Assembly (NCBI GenBank): GCA_025677815.1
Contig: JAIXMP010000007.1
Coordinates: 744,001 to 808,000 of the forward strand
Source of the DNA: Phascolomyces articulosus
Lineage: Eukaryota > Mucoromycota > Mucoromycetes > Mucorales > Lichtheimiaceae
Direction: 5' to 3'
Length of the DNA stretch: 64,000 nucleotides
In this document: positions 12,701 to 23,160 of the stretch, piece by piece
Numbering within the stretch: the first letter of the stretch is position 1
How the letters are laid out: every line of letters begins with the position of its first letter
Notes under the pieces: model-generated
The model's database searches: none
What the model was told of the DNA's origin: nothing
What the model saw: the letters and a program-made list of their open reading frames with translations, nothing else
Translations under genes and position numbers: made by a program

Positions 12701-13075
12701 TGATAATTTTTTCTTTTCACTTGCAGCATCGTCCGTTGACAAGCGTCGTTCTAACTGTGCTAAACGTTCCTCGAGTAGTTGAACATAACCTTTACGTGGT
12801 CCACGTTTTCGACATTCCGAGTATTCACAAGTAATATTTGCTTCTTGACAATGTAAACATTCTGGTTTGGTACCGTCGCATTTGATCTTTTTAACAATAA
12901 TAGTAATAATAGGTTGGTTTACTCATATTTTGTTACTTTAGGAATATATAAATATTGTTTTCAGTTATAGTATTTTTACCTTCTTTTTTCTACAAAGAAT
13001 ACAAGCTTGAGTAGCTCGTACACGCTTTTTTCCAACAATTGATTGTGAATCATCTGAACCCTCGTGTCCTCTCAT
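9786..13075 (-). CDS. Zn2Cys6 transcription factor with fungal_trans domain
   Basis: Eight exons on the minus strand: 13075-12980, 12886-12622, 12482-12260, 12106-11936, 11807-11778, 11656-11525, 11392-10684 and 10568-9786, joined in frame to 802 residues. The binuclear zinc cluster has C25-x2-C28-x6-C35-x6-C42-x2-C45-x6-C52 and is split by the first intron. A basic linker and a short leucine-heptad coiled coil (about 58-75) follow. The middle region is the fungal-specific regulatory domain, with landmarks F-x-H-L-N-S-V-F-P-L-V-H, Y-W-A-G-E-R-F-A, AWIYGGLAVRICQELGLN and RRIFFSVYCLDKY. The C-terminus is Gln/Ser/Thr-rich, like an activation region. Such proteins bind DNA as dimers and control metabolic genes; the regulon is unknown. 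An in-frame ATG lies further upstream, but the one used here gives the normal short N-terminus. Confidence 0.9.
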
Positions 13076-15509
13076 TGTGAAATAATATGAAAAAACTTTT
13101 TTTAGAGTACGTAAAGAGAAAAATAGAACAGAATAATATAAAACAGGAGAATTTCGAGTGTGGGAATTACGGACAAATGAATTAAGCTCCAAAAATCTTT
13201 AACAGATCCGACTCTCCACTTTCTCCACATGGTTCATTATGATATCGAAAACTCTATATATAGGCCATTATCTGCATTTTTTGGGGGGAGACTGCACAAT
13301 TGAGATGTTGGTGGGTATTGAATAAATGAATATTATTGGTCGATATGATATTCTTCAGCTCGGCCGAATCCGACCGATCCAAAAGGGTCATTTCGTTAAG
13401 CTTGTTTTGGAAGAATAATCAACTTCTTTCTGTAATTCAATTAGATATATATGCATGCATGATCAAAATAGTAAAAAAGAGTCAACCTTTTGCCATCATG
13501 GAACCAAATGGATGAATAACTAAACGCATCCAATGTTTGAGGAGAAACAATGAGTACATACAATGATCGATGAAAGTTATTCAGTGAAAAGTTACGTAAT
13601 AAAACTATTGTATTATACATAATGCTATATATATACCCAATATTATGACTTTATTTATGATACTTTGTTTCTTTAAGGAATGGATTTTTCTCGAATTGAA
13701 GGTATATTATATATTACTCCTCATTTTGACATAATCTTTAGGGTCTGAGGATCATTACATAACAGGAAAAATTAGCCTTTCAAAAAGGATAGAGAGGTTG
13801 CAAAAATACGGTTATAACTTGTATGCACTTGCTGGGCAAAATAAGGAAAAAAAATAAAGGGAAAGTATTAAGGCGTGCTATTCACGCTAGCATTACATAC
13901 ACTTGATGCCATACTATGTCTACATACTCTTTATACTTTTATATCTCGTCGATTAATGTCTTTCCTACCTGACTATTCCGTTCAGAACAATATATTTACT
14001 ATTAAAAAATCTACGTTTGCTTAAAAATTAATCCTTTTTAATAATGATTAACTTGGACATTATATCATAATGAAAGATATAATGACGATATAAAAGAGTT
14101 GGTTGTTATTGCTCTCGTTTGGAGAGAGAAAACAATGACCCTGTTGCAAATAGTCTCTGTCAAATACATAAAATGTGGAGAGAACGTCGGAACTTAAAAG
14201 AAGATTTCCCTGACGAAACTTCTTTATCAACCTTGTTTTTGCTCCGACCATAACGTCGTATGGAGAGAATTCACGTTTGTTGCCTTCGATGGAGTTATAA
14301 AAGAGTCATTCTTTGTTCAACAATAGCTTAATAAAGTATCCAAAGAAATTAAGTAGGCTCATAGAAAATATATCTATCAAGAAATAATTTCCGGTTCCTT
14401 TCGAGACAAGCTTTTTCTGATATGTCAGGTTCAATATATATTACTCTTGAAAGGGGCATTTCCCTGAACAAACAATTGGGCATTGCACTATTCATTATTA
14501 ACCCAGGCTTATAACAAAGATTTCTACTATTAAAAAATAAAGAACACTGATAAATAGAGATAGAGAGAGTGTGTCCATAGACTAGCGGGTTTTAGAAAGA
14601 AGGGCCGGCGATGAAACAAATACACCGATTACGTGGATATACCTGTTATTAAATAAAGAGACCTGACCAGAAGATCCCGGAACACATCCTATTAATAAAT
14701 AATAAGTAAACTAGCACTTCAATAGTAGGAATGAGTACATAGAAGGGTTTCTTCTTTGACTAATACATACGAAACGGTTGACGATGACAGATATACATGA
14801 ATAAATGTTGACGTAAATAAGAAATACTCCGAAAAACTTATACACTAACAGGATAAGCGTTCAGGCTGTCAATCGGATCCTCTATGGTAGAAACTGTAAT
14901 AATTCAGTTACAGAAGCATTTAGTAAAAATGTGAGTTTATATTCTTAAGGTTAGATTAGAGAGGTTTATAAAAGGTAAATCCTAGTTCAACAAACAAGTT
15001 GTATCACAATTAATAGTTTTTTTTTTTTTGAATCGGCGAATCACAACACATGTGGTCCGTGCTTGCGACTATGAGACTTATCACTGACCTCGCCTGGCAC
15101 ACTTGACGAATGGATGTCTTCGTTCGTAATTCTCGACAAATGTTAATAACTCATCCTATTGTATTCATACAAAAACTTTGCTATCCATCCACTCTTCAAT
15201 ATGGCAGAATAATGATGATAGACAAAGAATTAGATAACGAAGTATTACAACACACGATTGAAGTACACTGATCCTAATTCCAAGGATTGATTGAAATGGC
15301 CTGCCCTTAACTTGGGATTGGGATTGGGATTGATCATAGGAATGATTTACTGGTAATACAATTAAAGTCATTGGGTCATTCAAGTTTCTAATCACGCGGT
15401 TTGATAGGCTCATTGCGCGTTTCTGCAGGAATTTTTTTTTCCTCTTCTCAAGTCATCTTTGTCTTCCTTTTCATTTCAACATATACATATATATTGCGCG
15501 CAGCAAATA
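13076..15509. promoter_or_regulatory. Divergent promoter spacer, 2.4 kb
   Basis: Lies between the starts of the Zn2Cys6 gene (minus) and the SANT gene (plus), so it should hold both promoters. The sequence is AT-rich and mostly unique. No open frame in it has coding character, and no RNA gene or transposon end was recognised. A T-run stands near 15020-15031. The stretch 15040-15130 is less AT-rich but does not fold into a tRNA by eye. Confidence 0.4.
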
Positions 15510-16433
15510 ATGGGTAACACTACTTCCCAACAAGAGTCTTCTCCCAAGAGTTCAGAGAACAATAATAATAATGACAGCGATGCAATTCAGTCATTGACAT
15601 TCAAGTCCATTGACTCACCGTCATTGTCAACTTCTTCTTCCACCTGTTCTTTGTCCTCGTCATTTAGCTTGATTAGTATACCCCATTCCAATCAACCCAA
15701 CGAGAATGATCAAGATTCCATAAAAGAAGAACAGCAACAAGTAACTCTTATTGTTCCACCTAGTACTACCACTATTGAAGAACAAGAGGAAGAGGAAGAG
15801 GCTGTTGTTATTATATCACTACCCTTCTCCAGTAACAAGAAGTCTAAAAAAGACATAAAGGATATGTTTTCAGAATCATATGTTGCAAATTGGCATCTCC
15901 AGAAAATCAGTGCATGGAAAGTTCGGTACTCAGTACGTTATATCATCTATATTCATTTATAAATAGATGGGTATGAATGAAGGAAGGGTGCTATATATAG
16001 CAAAAATACATGATGGGTATGTAAAGTATAACCATACTACAACACAAATTTATAGAACCCAGAAAGCTTTTATTTTCACCATGTCGATCCTTGTGAAGGA
16101 CAACGACATGGGAAGTGGAATGCAGTCGAACATCAACTCTTTATGAAACGCTATAATACCTGGATATCCAATGGTTGGGAACTCAAAACAAGTTGGGGCT
16201 TATTCAGTAAAAACATCCCACATCGTAGTGGAATCCAATGCCATAATTATTTTCGTCGACTTATTCAACAAAACGATTCGCAAGTTGTTGCTTGGGTAAA
16301 AAAAGATCACAAGGACAAGCATTTTGTCGCTGGTGTTACACCTCCTCCAACAGAACTTTCATCTGGATGGCGTTTTGATGAATTTAAGGAGTTGGAAACC
16401 AAAGTTGATCAATGGATACTAAAATATAACTGA
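15510..16433 (+). CDS. SANT/Myb-like protein with MGN start
   Basis: Two exons, 15510-15932 and 16056-16433, giving 266 residues. Residues 1-105 are low-complexity (Ser, Asn, Gln and Glu runs). After a short basic stretch the second exon carries a SANT/Myb-like helix set at about residues 150-215: K-W-N-A-V-E-H-Q-L-F, WISNGWELKTSWGLFSKNIP, then H-R-S-G-I-Q-C-H-N-Y-F-R-R-L. The spaced tryptophans and the I-P-H-R-S-G-x-Q-C third-helix pattern are those of SANT domains that bind DNA or histone tails. The chosen start gives MGNTTS, a good N-myristoylation context; another in-frame ATG lies 51 bases upstream and would remove it. The biological role is unknown. Confidence 0.75.
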
Positions 16434-16880
16434 GAAGATCTAACCATTGAAAAGATGAATTTCTTTTAGTGTGAATTAATTAATAGCTGAAGGATATGAT
16501 TTTCATAGTGTTCTTTCTTTCTCTCCATCTTTTTCCTTTTCTTCCTCAATTTCTTTCATTTCTCATAAGTCTTCTTATTATCACCCATCCAACATACATT
16601 TTGCGAATATATATCAATCTTTCTATACAGCAAAACAAATGATGTATATATATGTAGTAACATAGCTGATTGATGTGTCAGTATATCAACGGTGAAGAAG
16701 AAAGTTTAATCAATACTGGAATGAATGGTCATATAATGAATAAAATATATTTTTGGATAAACTATATAATATCCATGAAGTTTTGTATTATATATAAGAG
16801 TTACCTAATGATAATAACAAATAAAAAAAATATGTTCAGATAATAATAAAAATAATAATAACTATATACAAAGAGATTTG
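16434..16880. other. Spacer between convergent 3' ends
   Basis: AT-rich 447 bases that hold the 3' untranslated ends of the SANT gene and the CtIP-like gene. There are several AATAAA-like A/T words on both strands but no other feature. Confidence 0.5.
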
Positions 16881-18236
16881 TTAAACATCCATTCTATCTT
16901 TTTGCTGATATTGTCTTTCAATATCTTGTGTAGAAATAAAATCAAGTTTCCAAAATCCAGGAGGCGTTTTTGGTCTCTTGAATCGATCTCGATGTCGTGA
17001 GCATTGCTGTATTCGTTCTTCTGGTGTGATCATTCTACCTTCTGGACCTGGTAAATTACCAGCGGCATAATAGTACTACAAATAGTATATAGTTTTACAG
17101 AATCAGCGAACAAAGATAAATGTTCTTACTTTGCCAATAAAGAAAACCAACATAACACAGAATGACAGTCTTTTTTTTCTAACCTATCCCATTTACTACT
17201 TACATCAGCACAGCATTTACACGTCGTACCTATAAGTTTTTTTCTTTCATCTTTTTTACGAACTGCTTCGACATATGGTTGTTCATATCTAAGCACAAAT
17301 AAATAAAAATGACTTCGTCAGTTAAAAGAAAAACATGTAACTATAAATGTAACTATTTGAAATGTACTTACTGTGCTGGTGAAGAAGAGGAAGAAGAATG
17401 ATAATGTAATGTGCTTTCTGGAGGATAATGCAAGGGGGAAGGCGGTATATTCTCTTGATACTCAATGGAACCCGGTGGTTCAGGAGGAGGATGACAATGA
17501 TAATGAGCATCGTTGTTCTCATCGATTGAAAAATATTGATTTTGGAACGGTATGACTGGATCTGATCTACCATCCGTAGTTACATCATCATCTTCATCTT
17601 CGTCAATGGCTTGTTCTAGTAATTGATCAATATCTCTTATTCTTTCATCAAAAGAATCAAGAGCATCCACACCAATTCGATTTGCAACACTATTCAATAA
17701 TCACCTATATATTAAACTTCTGTTTTTATCTCCAATACTATAAATTATTGGTACACAGCCTCCATTGAATCATTATAATAAAATAGACATACAATTCTCG
17801 TAGATCAGCAATTGTCTCGTTTTGTTGGTTTGCACGATTATTCTGTTCTTGAAATTGTTCGGTAACTTTAAAAAGTTCTTGATTTTTAGATTGAAGAGCT
17901 AATTCAAGACGTCTTATTTCTGAATCTTTGTCTTCAATATCTTCGATTAATTGATTAATCGTTTCCTCACATTCTAATAATAATAATAATAATGATAATC
18001 AGGGTACATGAGTTCATCAATCGGATTTTAGTTTTTTTGAATATTGATTAATACCTATGATTCGTTTTTCTTGAAGTTCTTTTTTCACACGAATATCTTT
18101 ATAAGCTTGGTACACATCTAATAATGAGATATTAATTTAAATGAAACAAATAAAATGATTGATGCAGGAAAAGAAAAGGAGAATAAATATAAAACTTACG
18201 AGAACAGTTTTTACAGGTTTTATTTTCGCTTCCCAT
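16881..18236 (-). CDS. CTP1: Sae2/Ctp1/CtIP-like DNA end-resection factor
   Basis: Six exons on the minus strand: 18236-18200, 18117-18055, 17973-17793, 17689-17372, 17288-17204 and 17075-16881, giving 292 residues. The C-terminus carries the family's signature. A K-C-C pair near residue 225 is followed by YYYAAGNLPGPEG, then C-S-R-H-R at 253-257 and R-P-K-T-P-P-G-F-W at about 262-270. In this family that region binds DNA and, with Mre11-Rad50, starts resection of double-strand breaks. Residues about 15-95 form a long charged coiled coil, which in relatives makes the oligomer. A C-K-N-C pair lies at residues 8-11. The middle is acidic and His/Ser/Pro-rich, as in other members, where it takes up phosphorylation. 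The C-terminal identification is strong. The short exons and the N-terminal start are my joins. Confidence 0.85.
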
Positions 18237-18930
18237 AATATTTGGGTGGTCCAGGCACAGCACGCACAGCAAGAAAAAATAAAAATGGAGGGAAACAAAG
18301 CAACAAATTATTATGCACTGCGAGTTGAAATTAGACCAATAGGATCAAGTCATCCAACAACCATCAACAAGCAACATATAATATACCCGTGCCATTTTTT
18401 TAATAGGCATCACGCGACCTCTTTCACTCTTTGAGAAGTGTGTGTGAGAGAATGATGGTGATCCTATAATCCTGGTTTTTTCCCTTAAAGTTATATTTGT
18501 TTGCTTTTTCTTTTCATAATTTATATATTCCGGTTAGGCTCGTTCTATTATTCTTTAAAATTATAAAGAAGTAAGTTCTTCTTAGTTAGGAGGAAGAGGC
18601 ATAAGAGTAGGGTAATTATCATTTATATCTTATAGGGATAAAGCAAGGGTTAATGAATGATGCTGCATTATTTCCTTGATTTAAATAAGTGTGCGTGTGT
18701 AAGGTCTTATAAGCCGATGAGAAAAAAAAATATCATTCGACCAACACAATCCATAACAACAACAACAACACCAGCAGGCAAGCATTAATAAAAAGGATGC
18801 AAAGAGAACAAATAAAAAGGACCGTTTTTTTCTTCCCATCACCCATTTCTTTTTGTTGTTTTTCTTTCTTATTTCTTTTTTTTCTTATAAACACGTAAAA
18901 CCATTACATCTTATTATTACTTATTAAACC
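18237..18930. promoter_or_regulatory. Divergent promoter, CtIP-like / Cys-rich gene
   Basis: A 694-base spacer between gene starts pointing away from each other. It carries a CAACAACAACAACA tract near 18754 and a T/C-rich stretch at about 18826-18892. A TATAA word at 18886-18890 sits about 45 bases before the plus-strand ATG. No specific factor site is claimed. Confidence 0.45.
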
Positions 18931-19423
18931 ATGGATTCTCAATTTAATGACACTAACATTGATCATAACAACGAAGTTGACTCTGATACTGTTACTTTGA
19001 ATGGTTTCTGTTTCTGTACTCGCCATGGTCTTGAAGTTTGTCCAAAATGTCCCACCGACAACAGGTAAAGTATTATATTAATATGCTTGTATAATGATGG
19101 AGGAGAAAGAGAATAAGTAAGACTAATAGGATGATATATATAATAGAGGAATGAACAACTCCATGGTTGAAGATGTGTTGCATGAGAAGGTTGCTGAGGA
19201 TATTCTCCAAAAGAAATGGAAAGGCGATGATCGTGAACCTTTGAATGTAACTCATATGTGGACGCGTTTGTCTGGTGGCAAACCTGGTTGCACCACTCAT
19301 AAAGAAGTGGGATGTCAAGAATGTTTTAACTGGGGCGACAAGCTTGTGAATGAAATGCAAGGTGCCAAGAGAACTGCTCGCCGTATGCGAAAGAACCGTG
19401 ACAAGCAAGCCGCTGTGGAGTAA
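18931..19423 (+). CDS. Uncharacterised small Cys-rich protein
   Basis: Two exons, 18931-19064 and 19147-19423, giving 136 residues. The acceptor is chosen because the alternative AG two bases later shifts the frame. The first exon ends with a cluster G-F-C-F-C-T-R-H-G-L-E-V-C-P-K-C. The second holds K-P-G-C-T-T-H-K-E-V-G-C-Q-E-C-F-N-W. Together they give eight cysteines and two histidines in pairs, as expected for two zinc sites. The C-terminus is basic (K-R-T-A-R-R-M-R-K-N-R-D-K), possibly nuclear or nucleic-acid binding. No known zinc-finger family fits exactly. It resembles conserved hypothetical proteins of fungi, but that is recollection of style, not a match. It is transcribed divergently from the CtIP-like gene. 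Confidence 0.75.
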
Positions 19424-20307
19424 AAAAAAAAAACCAAGAAGGATTATGATATTATACATAAACTATATATAAAGAAGTTTTCTTTTTTCTTCTAAACACT
19501 CTTTGTAGTAAAAGAAGTCTTTTATACAATTTACCCTTTCTTTTTTTGTATGGAATAATAAAAAAAGAATGTGTTTCTTATATTCAGAACGTGTGTTTAC
19601 TGTCATATGCATGTATTCGTCATATTGGGTATCCTTGGTGTGGGTTATTGAGTGTATTATGGTCAATATGGAATGAGGATATATATAACAATGAGAATCT
19701 TTTTTAAAAACAGGCTTTTGCTTTATGGTATACGTACTACTATGTGATATAATATATAAAAATGAGGAATACATAATCCAACGAATATGATTAACCATAG
19801 AAGCAAGTGGTATATAGTGGTAATCATTGGAGAAGATTCGTTGACACAAATAAAAAAAATTCTCATGGCCGCAGTGTACAAGTTTGGAACGCGCGTCATG
19901 TATGGCTGTTAAGGTACCAAATATAAATTACACGATGTAGATTTTCACACTGTAATAGAACCAGAGTACTGTATATGCTGTATAATGTAGTAAATAAGAA
20001 TAGGTTTCTATTACACTGTATACAGAAAAAAACATGGGCCCCAGCTATGATCCACCTTTTAATTTTAGTGGACACTATGAACAAACAAAAAGACATGTGC
20101 TGTTATGGATTCGGCATATCTTTTTTTCAGATGTGGCATTTATCGTTTTACTCTTCAAATAATTCTATCCTAACCACTATCACTTATACATATGAACATG
20201 TATAAAAGAGAACATGGGTTTGACACGGCTGAATAATGCATCATAATGTTCATCCTTACTACTTTTAAAAAAGAGAATAAAAGAAAGCGGTTATAGGAAC
20301 GGTACAT
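19424..20307. other. AT-rich spacer
   Basis: Holds the 3' end of the Cys-rich gene and the 3' end of the small membrane-protein gene. The frames in it are A/T-biased and lack coding character. No RNA gene, repeat or transposon was recognised. Confidence 0.45.
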
Positions 20308-20577
20308 TTATTGTAATATATATCTTTTCCCAGGCATTAATCCTAAAATACCTAATAAATGAATTAAAGAAAAAGTAGTATAATATGCACTGTGTGTGGA
20401 GGACAAGAGTGAATGGTTGATCAAGGACACGAGTGTTTGTACAGCTGCTGCCCATTTAAAAAATAAAGAGAAATGTTTCAATATATTATATAGCATCTAT
20501 TTATACTACAAAGGATCTAATAACTTACCTGCGCACAGAATGGCTCCAGCCGGTAATATATAACCCAATGGATCCAT
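20308..20577 (-). CDS. Tiny predicted membrane protein
   Basis: Two exons on the minus strand, 20577-20529 and 20447-20308, join in frame to 62 residues beginning MDPLGYILPAGAILCAAAVQ. Two hydrophobic segments (about residues 5-35 and 42-58) and a basic end (P-G-K-R-Y-I-L-Q) suggest a small two-span organelle or ER membrane protein. Donor (GTAAGT) and acceptor (GGGCAG) are good. A possible upstream leader exon near 20589-20612 would be untranslated or would move the start. The family is not recognised, and genes this short are easy to mis-call. Confidence 0.4.
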
Positions 20578-21340
20578 GCTCTTATAAACCTCTCTTGGTT
20601 CTTAAGAAGGATATATAAAGGAAGCTATAGAAAGAATAAATTAATTTATCAGTAAAATCATAAACAACAATAAATGAGGCCAAAAACCAAACTTTACATA
20701 CCTGCCAGAAAAAAAAAGAAAGAGAGAAACTGGTGTAATGAGTGGCCTTTTGAAAAGAAAAAAAAATTGATTAGATTATTTGATCACATTGACACCACAT
20801 ATTTCAGATACGTTCTAATTCAACATAAATAGTATTCACTGTGTACTATGGAGTATCGTCAAATCAATGAATATAAAGAAAATATGAAAGAATCAGTTTG
20901 ATTCAGTCCAAGCGATAATCTTCGTTTGTATATAATATATTCTTCTCCTTACCCCAACTCCATAAAATTTAAATGAAATGTTGTTTTATTTACCTTAAGA
21001 AGAAAATGAGGAAGAAAAAAAAGACGGACGGGGTCAGTGCCAAAAAAAAAAAACCTAATGAGGTATGTTATCGTCAGTAAAATAATAGCATGAGGTTATT
21101 TGATTTAGAAGAACAATAGCCTTCATCAAGCCTTATCTTCTTCTTCTTTTTGACTATAGCAGCAAAAAAAAAAGACATCCTATACAAAAGTACATTCACA
21201 ACAGCATTCATCACCCTATAAATATTTTACGAAATGAAACATGGGCTATTATATTATTAATAATGCTCATCATTAATTATTGAAAGGATCAATATAATAC
21301 CTACTTGTATTATACAGGTTTTATAACATAATCTATGTAA
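20578..21340. other. AT-rich spacer
   Basis: Contains the presumed promoter and possible leader intron of the small membrane-protein gene (C/T- or A-rich tracts near 20710-20770). The rest shows nothing recognisable before the transposase relic. Confidence 0.4.
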
Positions 21341-21862
21341 ATGAAAATCTATCTATCACATATACAATTAAGTAGGGCTGGAACTGTTTATTATATAATA
21401 ACTGAGACATCCTCTTTTGCTTTTTTTGAAGATGTTATATTATATCATTGGTGGATGAGATATCTTTTTTCTTCTTTTTTATGTCTTCGTTCACCTACCC
21501 GTGTTTATTTGGAAAGGTTGCTAGCTGTTGCCGAGGAACGAAATTTTCCAGGTATGCTTGGATCACTTGACTGTATGCCCTGGGAGTGGAAAAACTGTCC
21601 TATACAAAGGAAAGGTCGTTTTCAAGGTAAGGAACGAAAAGCAGCAATTGTTCTTGAAGCTGTAACATCCTATGGTACTTGGATCTGTCATGTGTACTTT
21701 GGTCTTCCTGGTTCTCTAAACGACATTAATGTATCAAACCGATTTCCTTGCCAGTCATACCCCAACTGTGAATGTCAAAATAAATGGGCACTAGTACAAA
21801 GATGGTTATTATCAGATTATATTCGATCAAAAAAGACACTACGTTCCATAGAGGAACAGTGA
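21341..21862 (+). pseudogene. Decayed PIF/Harbinger-type transposase
   Basis: The homologous part begins near 21490 (S-P-T-R-V-Y-L-E-R-L-L) and runs through GMLGSLDCMPWEWKNCP, G-R-F-Q-G-K-E-R-K-A, I-V-L-E-A-V-T-S-Y-G-T-W-I-C-H and F-G-L-P-G-S-L-N-D-I-N-V. This is the DDE nuclease of the 'plant transposon protein' Harbinger group. The first aspartate (S-L-D-C-M) and second (N-D-I-N) are present. After about residue 130 the match fades, and the third acidic residue and the rest of the nuclease are missing. The upstream part is replaced by AT-rich filler, with no N-terminal domain or helix-turn-helix partner gene. No terminal inverted repeats were found by eye. It is therefore a truncated, inactive copy. 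Confidence 0.8.
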
Positions 21863-22053
21863 TAGGTGCACTCGGTGCCAATATCAAAAATCTAATCGAT
21901 ACAGGTGCCACTGTTTTACAAAACAAATCAATCGGTCGCATCATTGTAACCATTGTTTCAGCATCACCACCAGAAATCACCATGACGAAATGTTTTTCCA
22001 CCGCAATATTATTCCAGCTTGAGGACACAGCTACAAACGACAATGACACTTAA
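21784..22053 (+). CDS. Short KH-domain-like reading frame
   Basis: A frame of 89 codons, offset from the transposase relic and overlapping its tail; a TAA sits directly before the ATG. Residues about 22-60 read F-H-R-G-T-V-I-G-A-L-G-A-N-I-K-N-L followed by T-G-A-T-V-L-Q-N-K. This fits the RNA-binding KH pattern with its G-x-x-G loop (here G-A-L-G). It is followed by a G-R-I-I-V-T-I strand and a helix rich in A and L. It may be the remains of a host gene split by transposon decay, or cargo of the element. It is listed as coding because the frame is open, but expression is doubtful. A decayed copy is equally possible. Confidence 0.35.
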   Translation: MGTSTKMVIIRLYSIKKDTTFHRGTVIGALGANIKNLIDTGATVLQNKSIGRIIVTIVSASPPEITMTKCFSTAILFQLEDTATNDNDT

Positions 22054-23160
22054 AACCAGTCATTTGTCCTTTATCATGATGTTGTCGACAAAGCAAAATA
22101 TAAAATACAATTGTAGAAATCAATACTGTGTTCTCATTAGCTCTGATTTTTTAATTCATTGTAGACGATTATATAATAAGTTTATTTGTTATATATGAAA
22201 GTCAGTAATGATAAAAGAAGTCCATTTATTACATCTTCTTTTTTTCCCCGCGCATCATAAGAATTAGATAATCAAAGAAATGTATTTAAATGTATTTGAT
22301 GAGCTGTTTACCTGGTAATAGATCATAAGAGCAATGTATTTATGTACACCAAAATAAAAATGGGTGTACAAATGTATAAATATATAACTTTTTATTTTAC
22401 ATATTAGGAAAGAATAAGATAAGGTACTAACTATATGAAATTAAAAGAAATCTTGGGAAAAAAAATTACATATTAAGATTAACTATTGTTTATATTATTT
22501 GCGTGCTGTATAAATGATAATAATAATACGTATATAAAAAGTTACTATAGTAACTGTAAAGAGCCGGATATTTTGACGAGTTTAATAATTAGAACCAATG
22601 ATTTTCTTAGGGTTAATCAATAAAATTCATGTTTGATTCTTGATTCTTTTTTTTTTATTACTGAGCTTAGCAATTTTAAAAAAAGAAAAAACAATGAAAA
22701 ACCTTTTCCCCAATCAAAAATCAATAATGAGACACTTTTCCCACGAATGAAAAGGATTGACGAAAAAGATATATGAATGAGCGTGGGTGTGTGGATGGGG
22801 GTTAATAATAAAATAACTAACCAATCCATTGTGTCACACTCTTACGCATGACTGATCAAAAAGTAATTATAATAATAGTAATAAAATTCTTTGGCATTGT
22901 TTGTACCATCGTTTCTAAAATGTGTGCATAAAAAGGCTCCTTTTTACCCCATTTCTTTTTACCTTTTTCTTCTACTTCTGCATTATTTTTGAATATGAAC
23001 CTATGGATATAATATAAAAATCATTCAAATTGTGCTTTTTTCTCTAATATATACTTCAAGTGAACTTTCTCCACTCGAATATAACAACAACCATAACAAC
23101 CCCATATCAATTCACTGAAAGACTTTATCGTCTTTTCTAACAGTCAAAATAATAATAATA
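22054..23160. other. AT-rich spacer and promoter of next gene
   Basis: About 1.1 kb without coding character. The last 100 bases are an A/C-rich leader with CAACAACCATAACAAC-type sequence and AATAATAATA just before the next ATG. No transposon end matching the Harbinger relic was recognised. Confidence 0.45.

Noticed and set aside
15030..15160. Less AT-rich patch considered as a tRNA or other RNA gene
   Set aside because: No T-loop GTTCRANNC or acceptor pairing could be placed, so no RNA gene is claimed.
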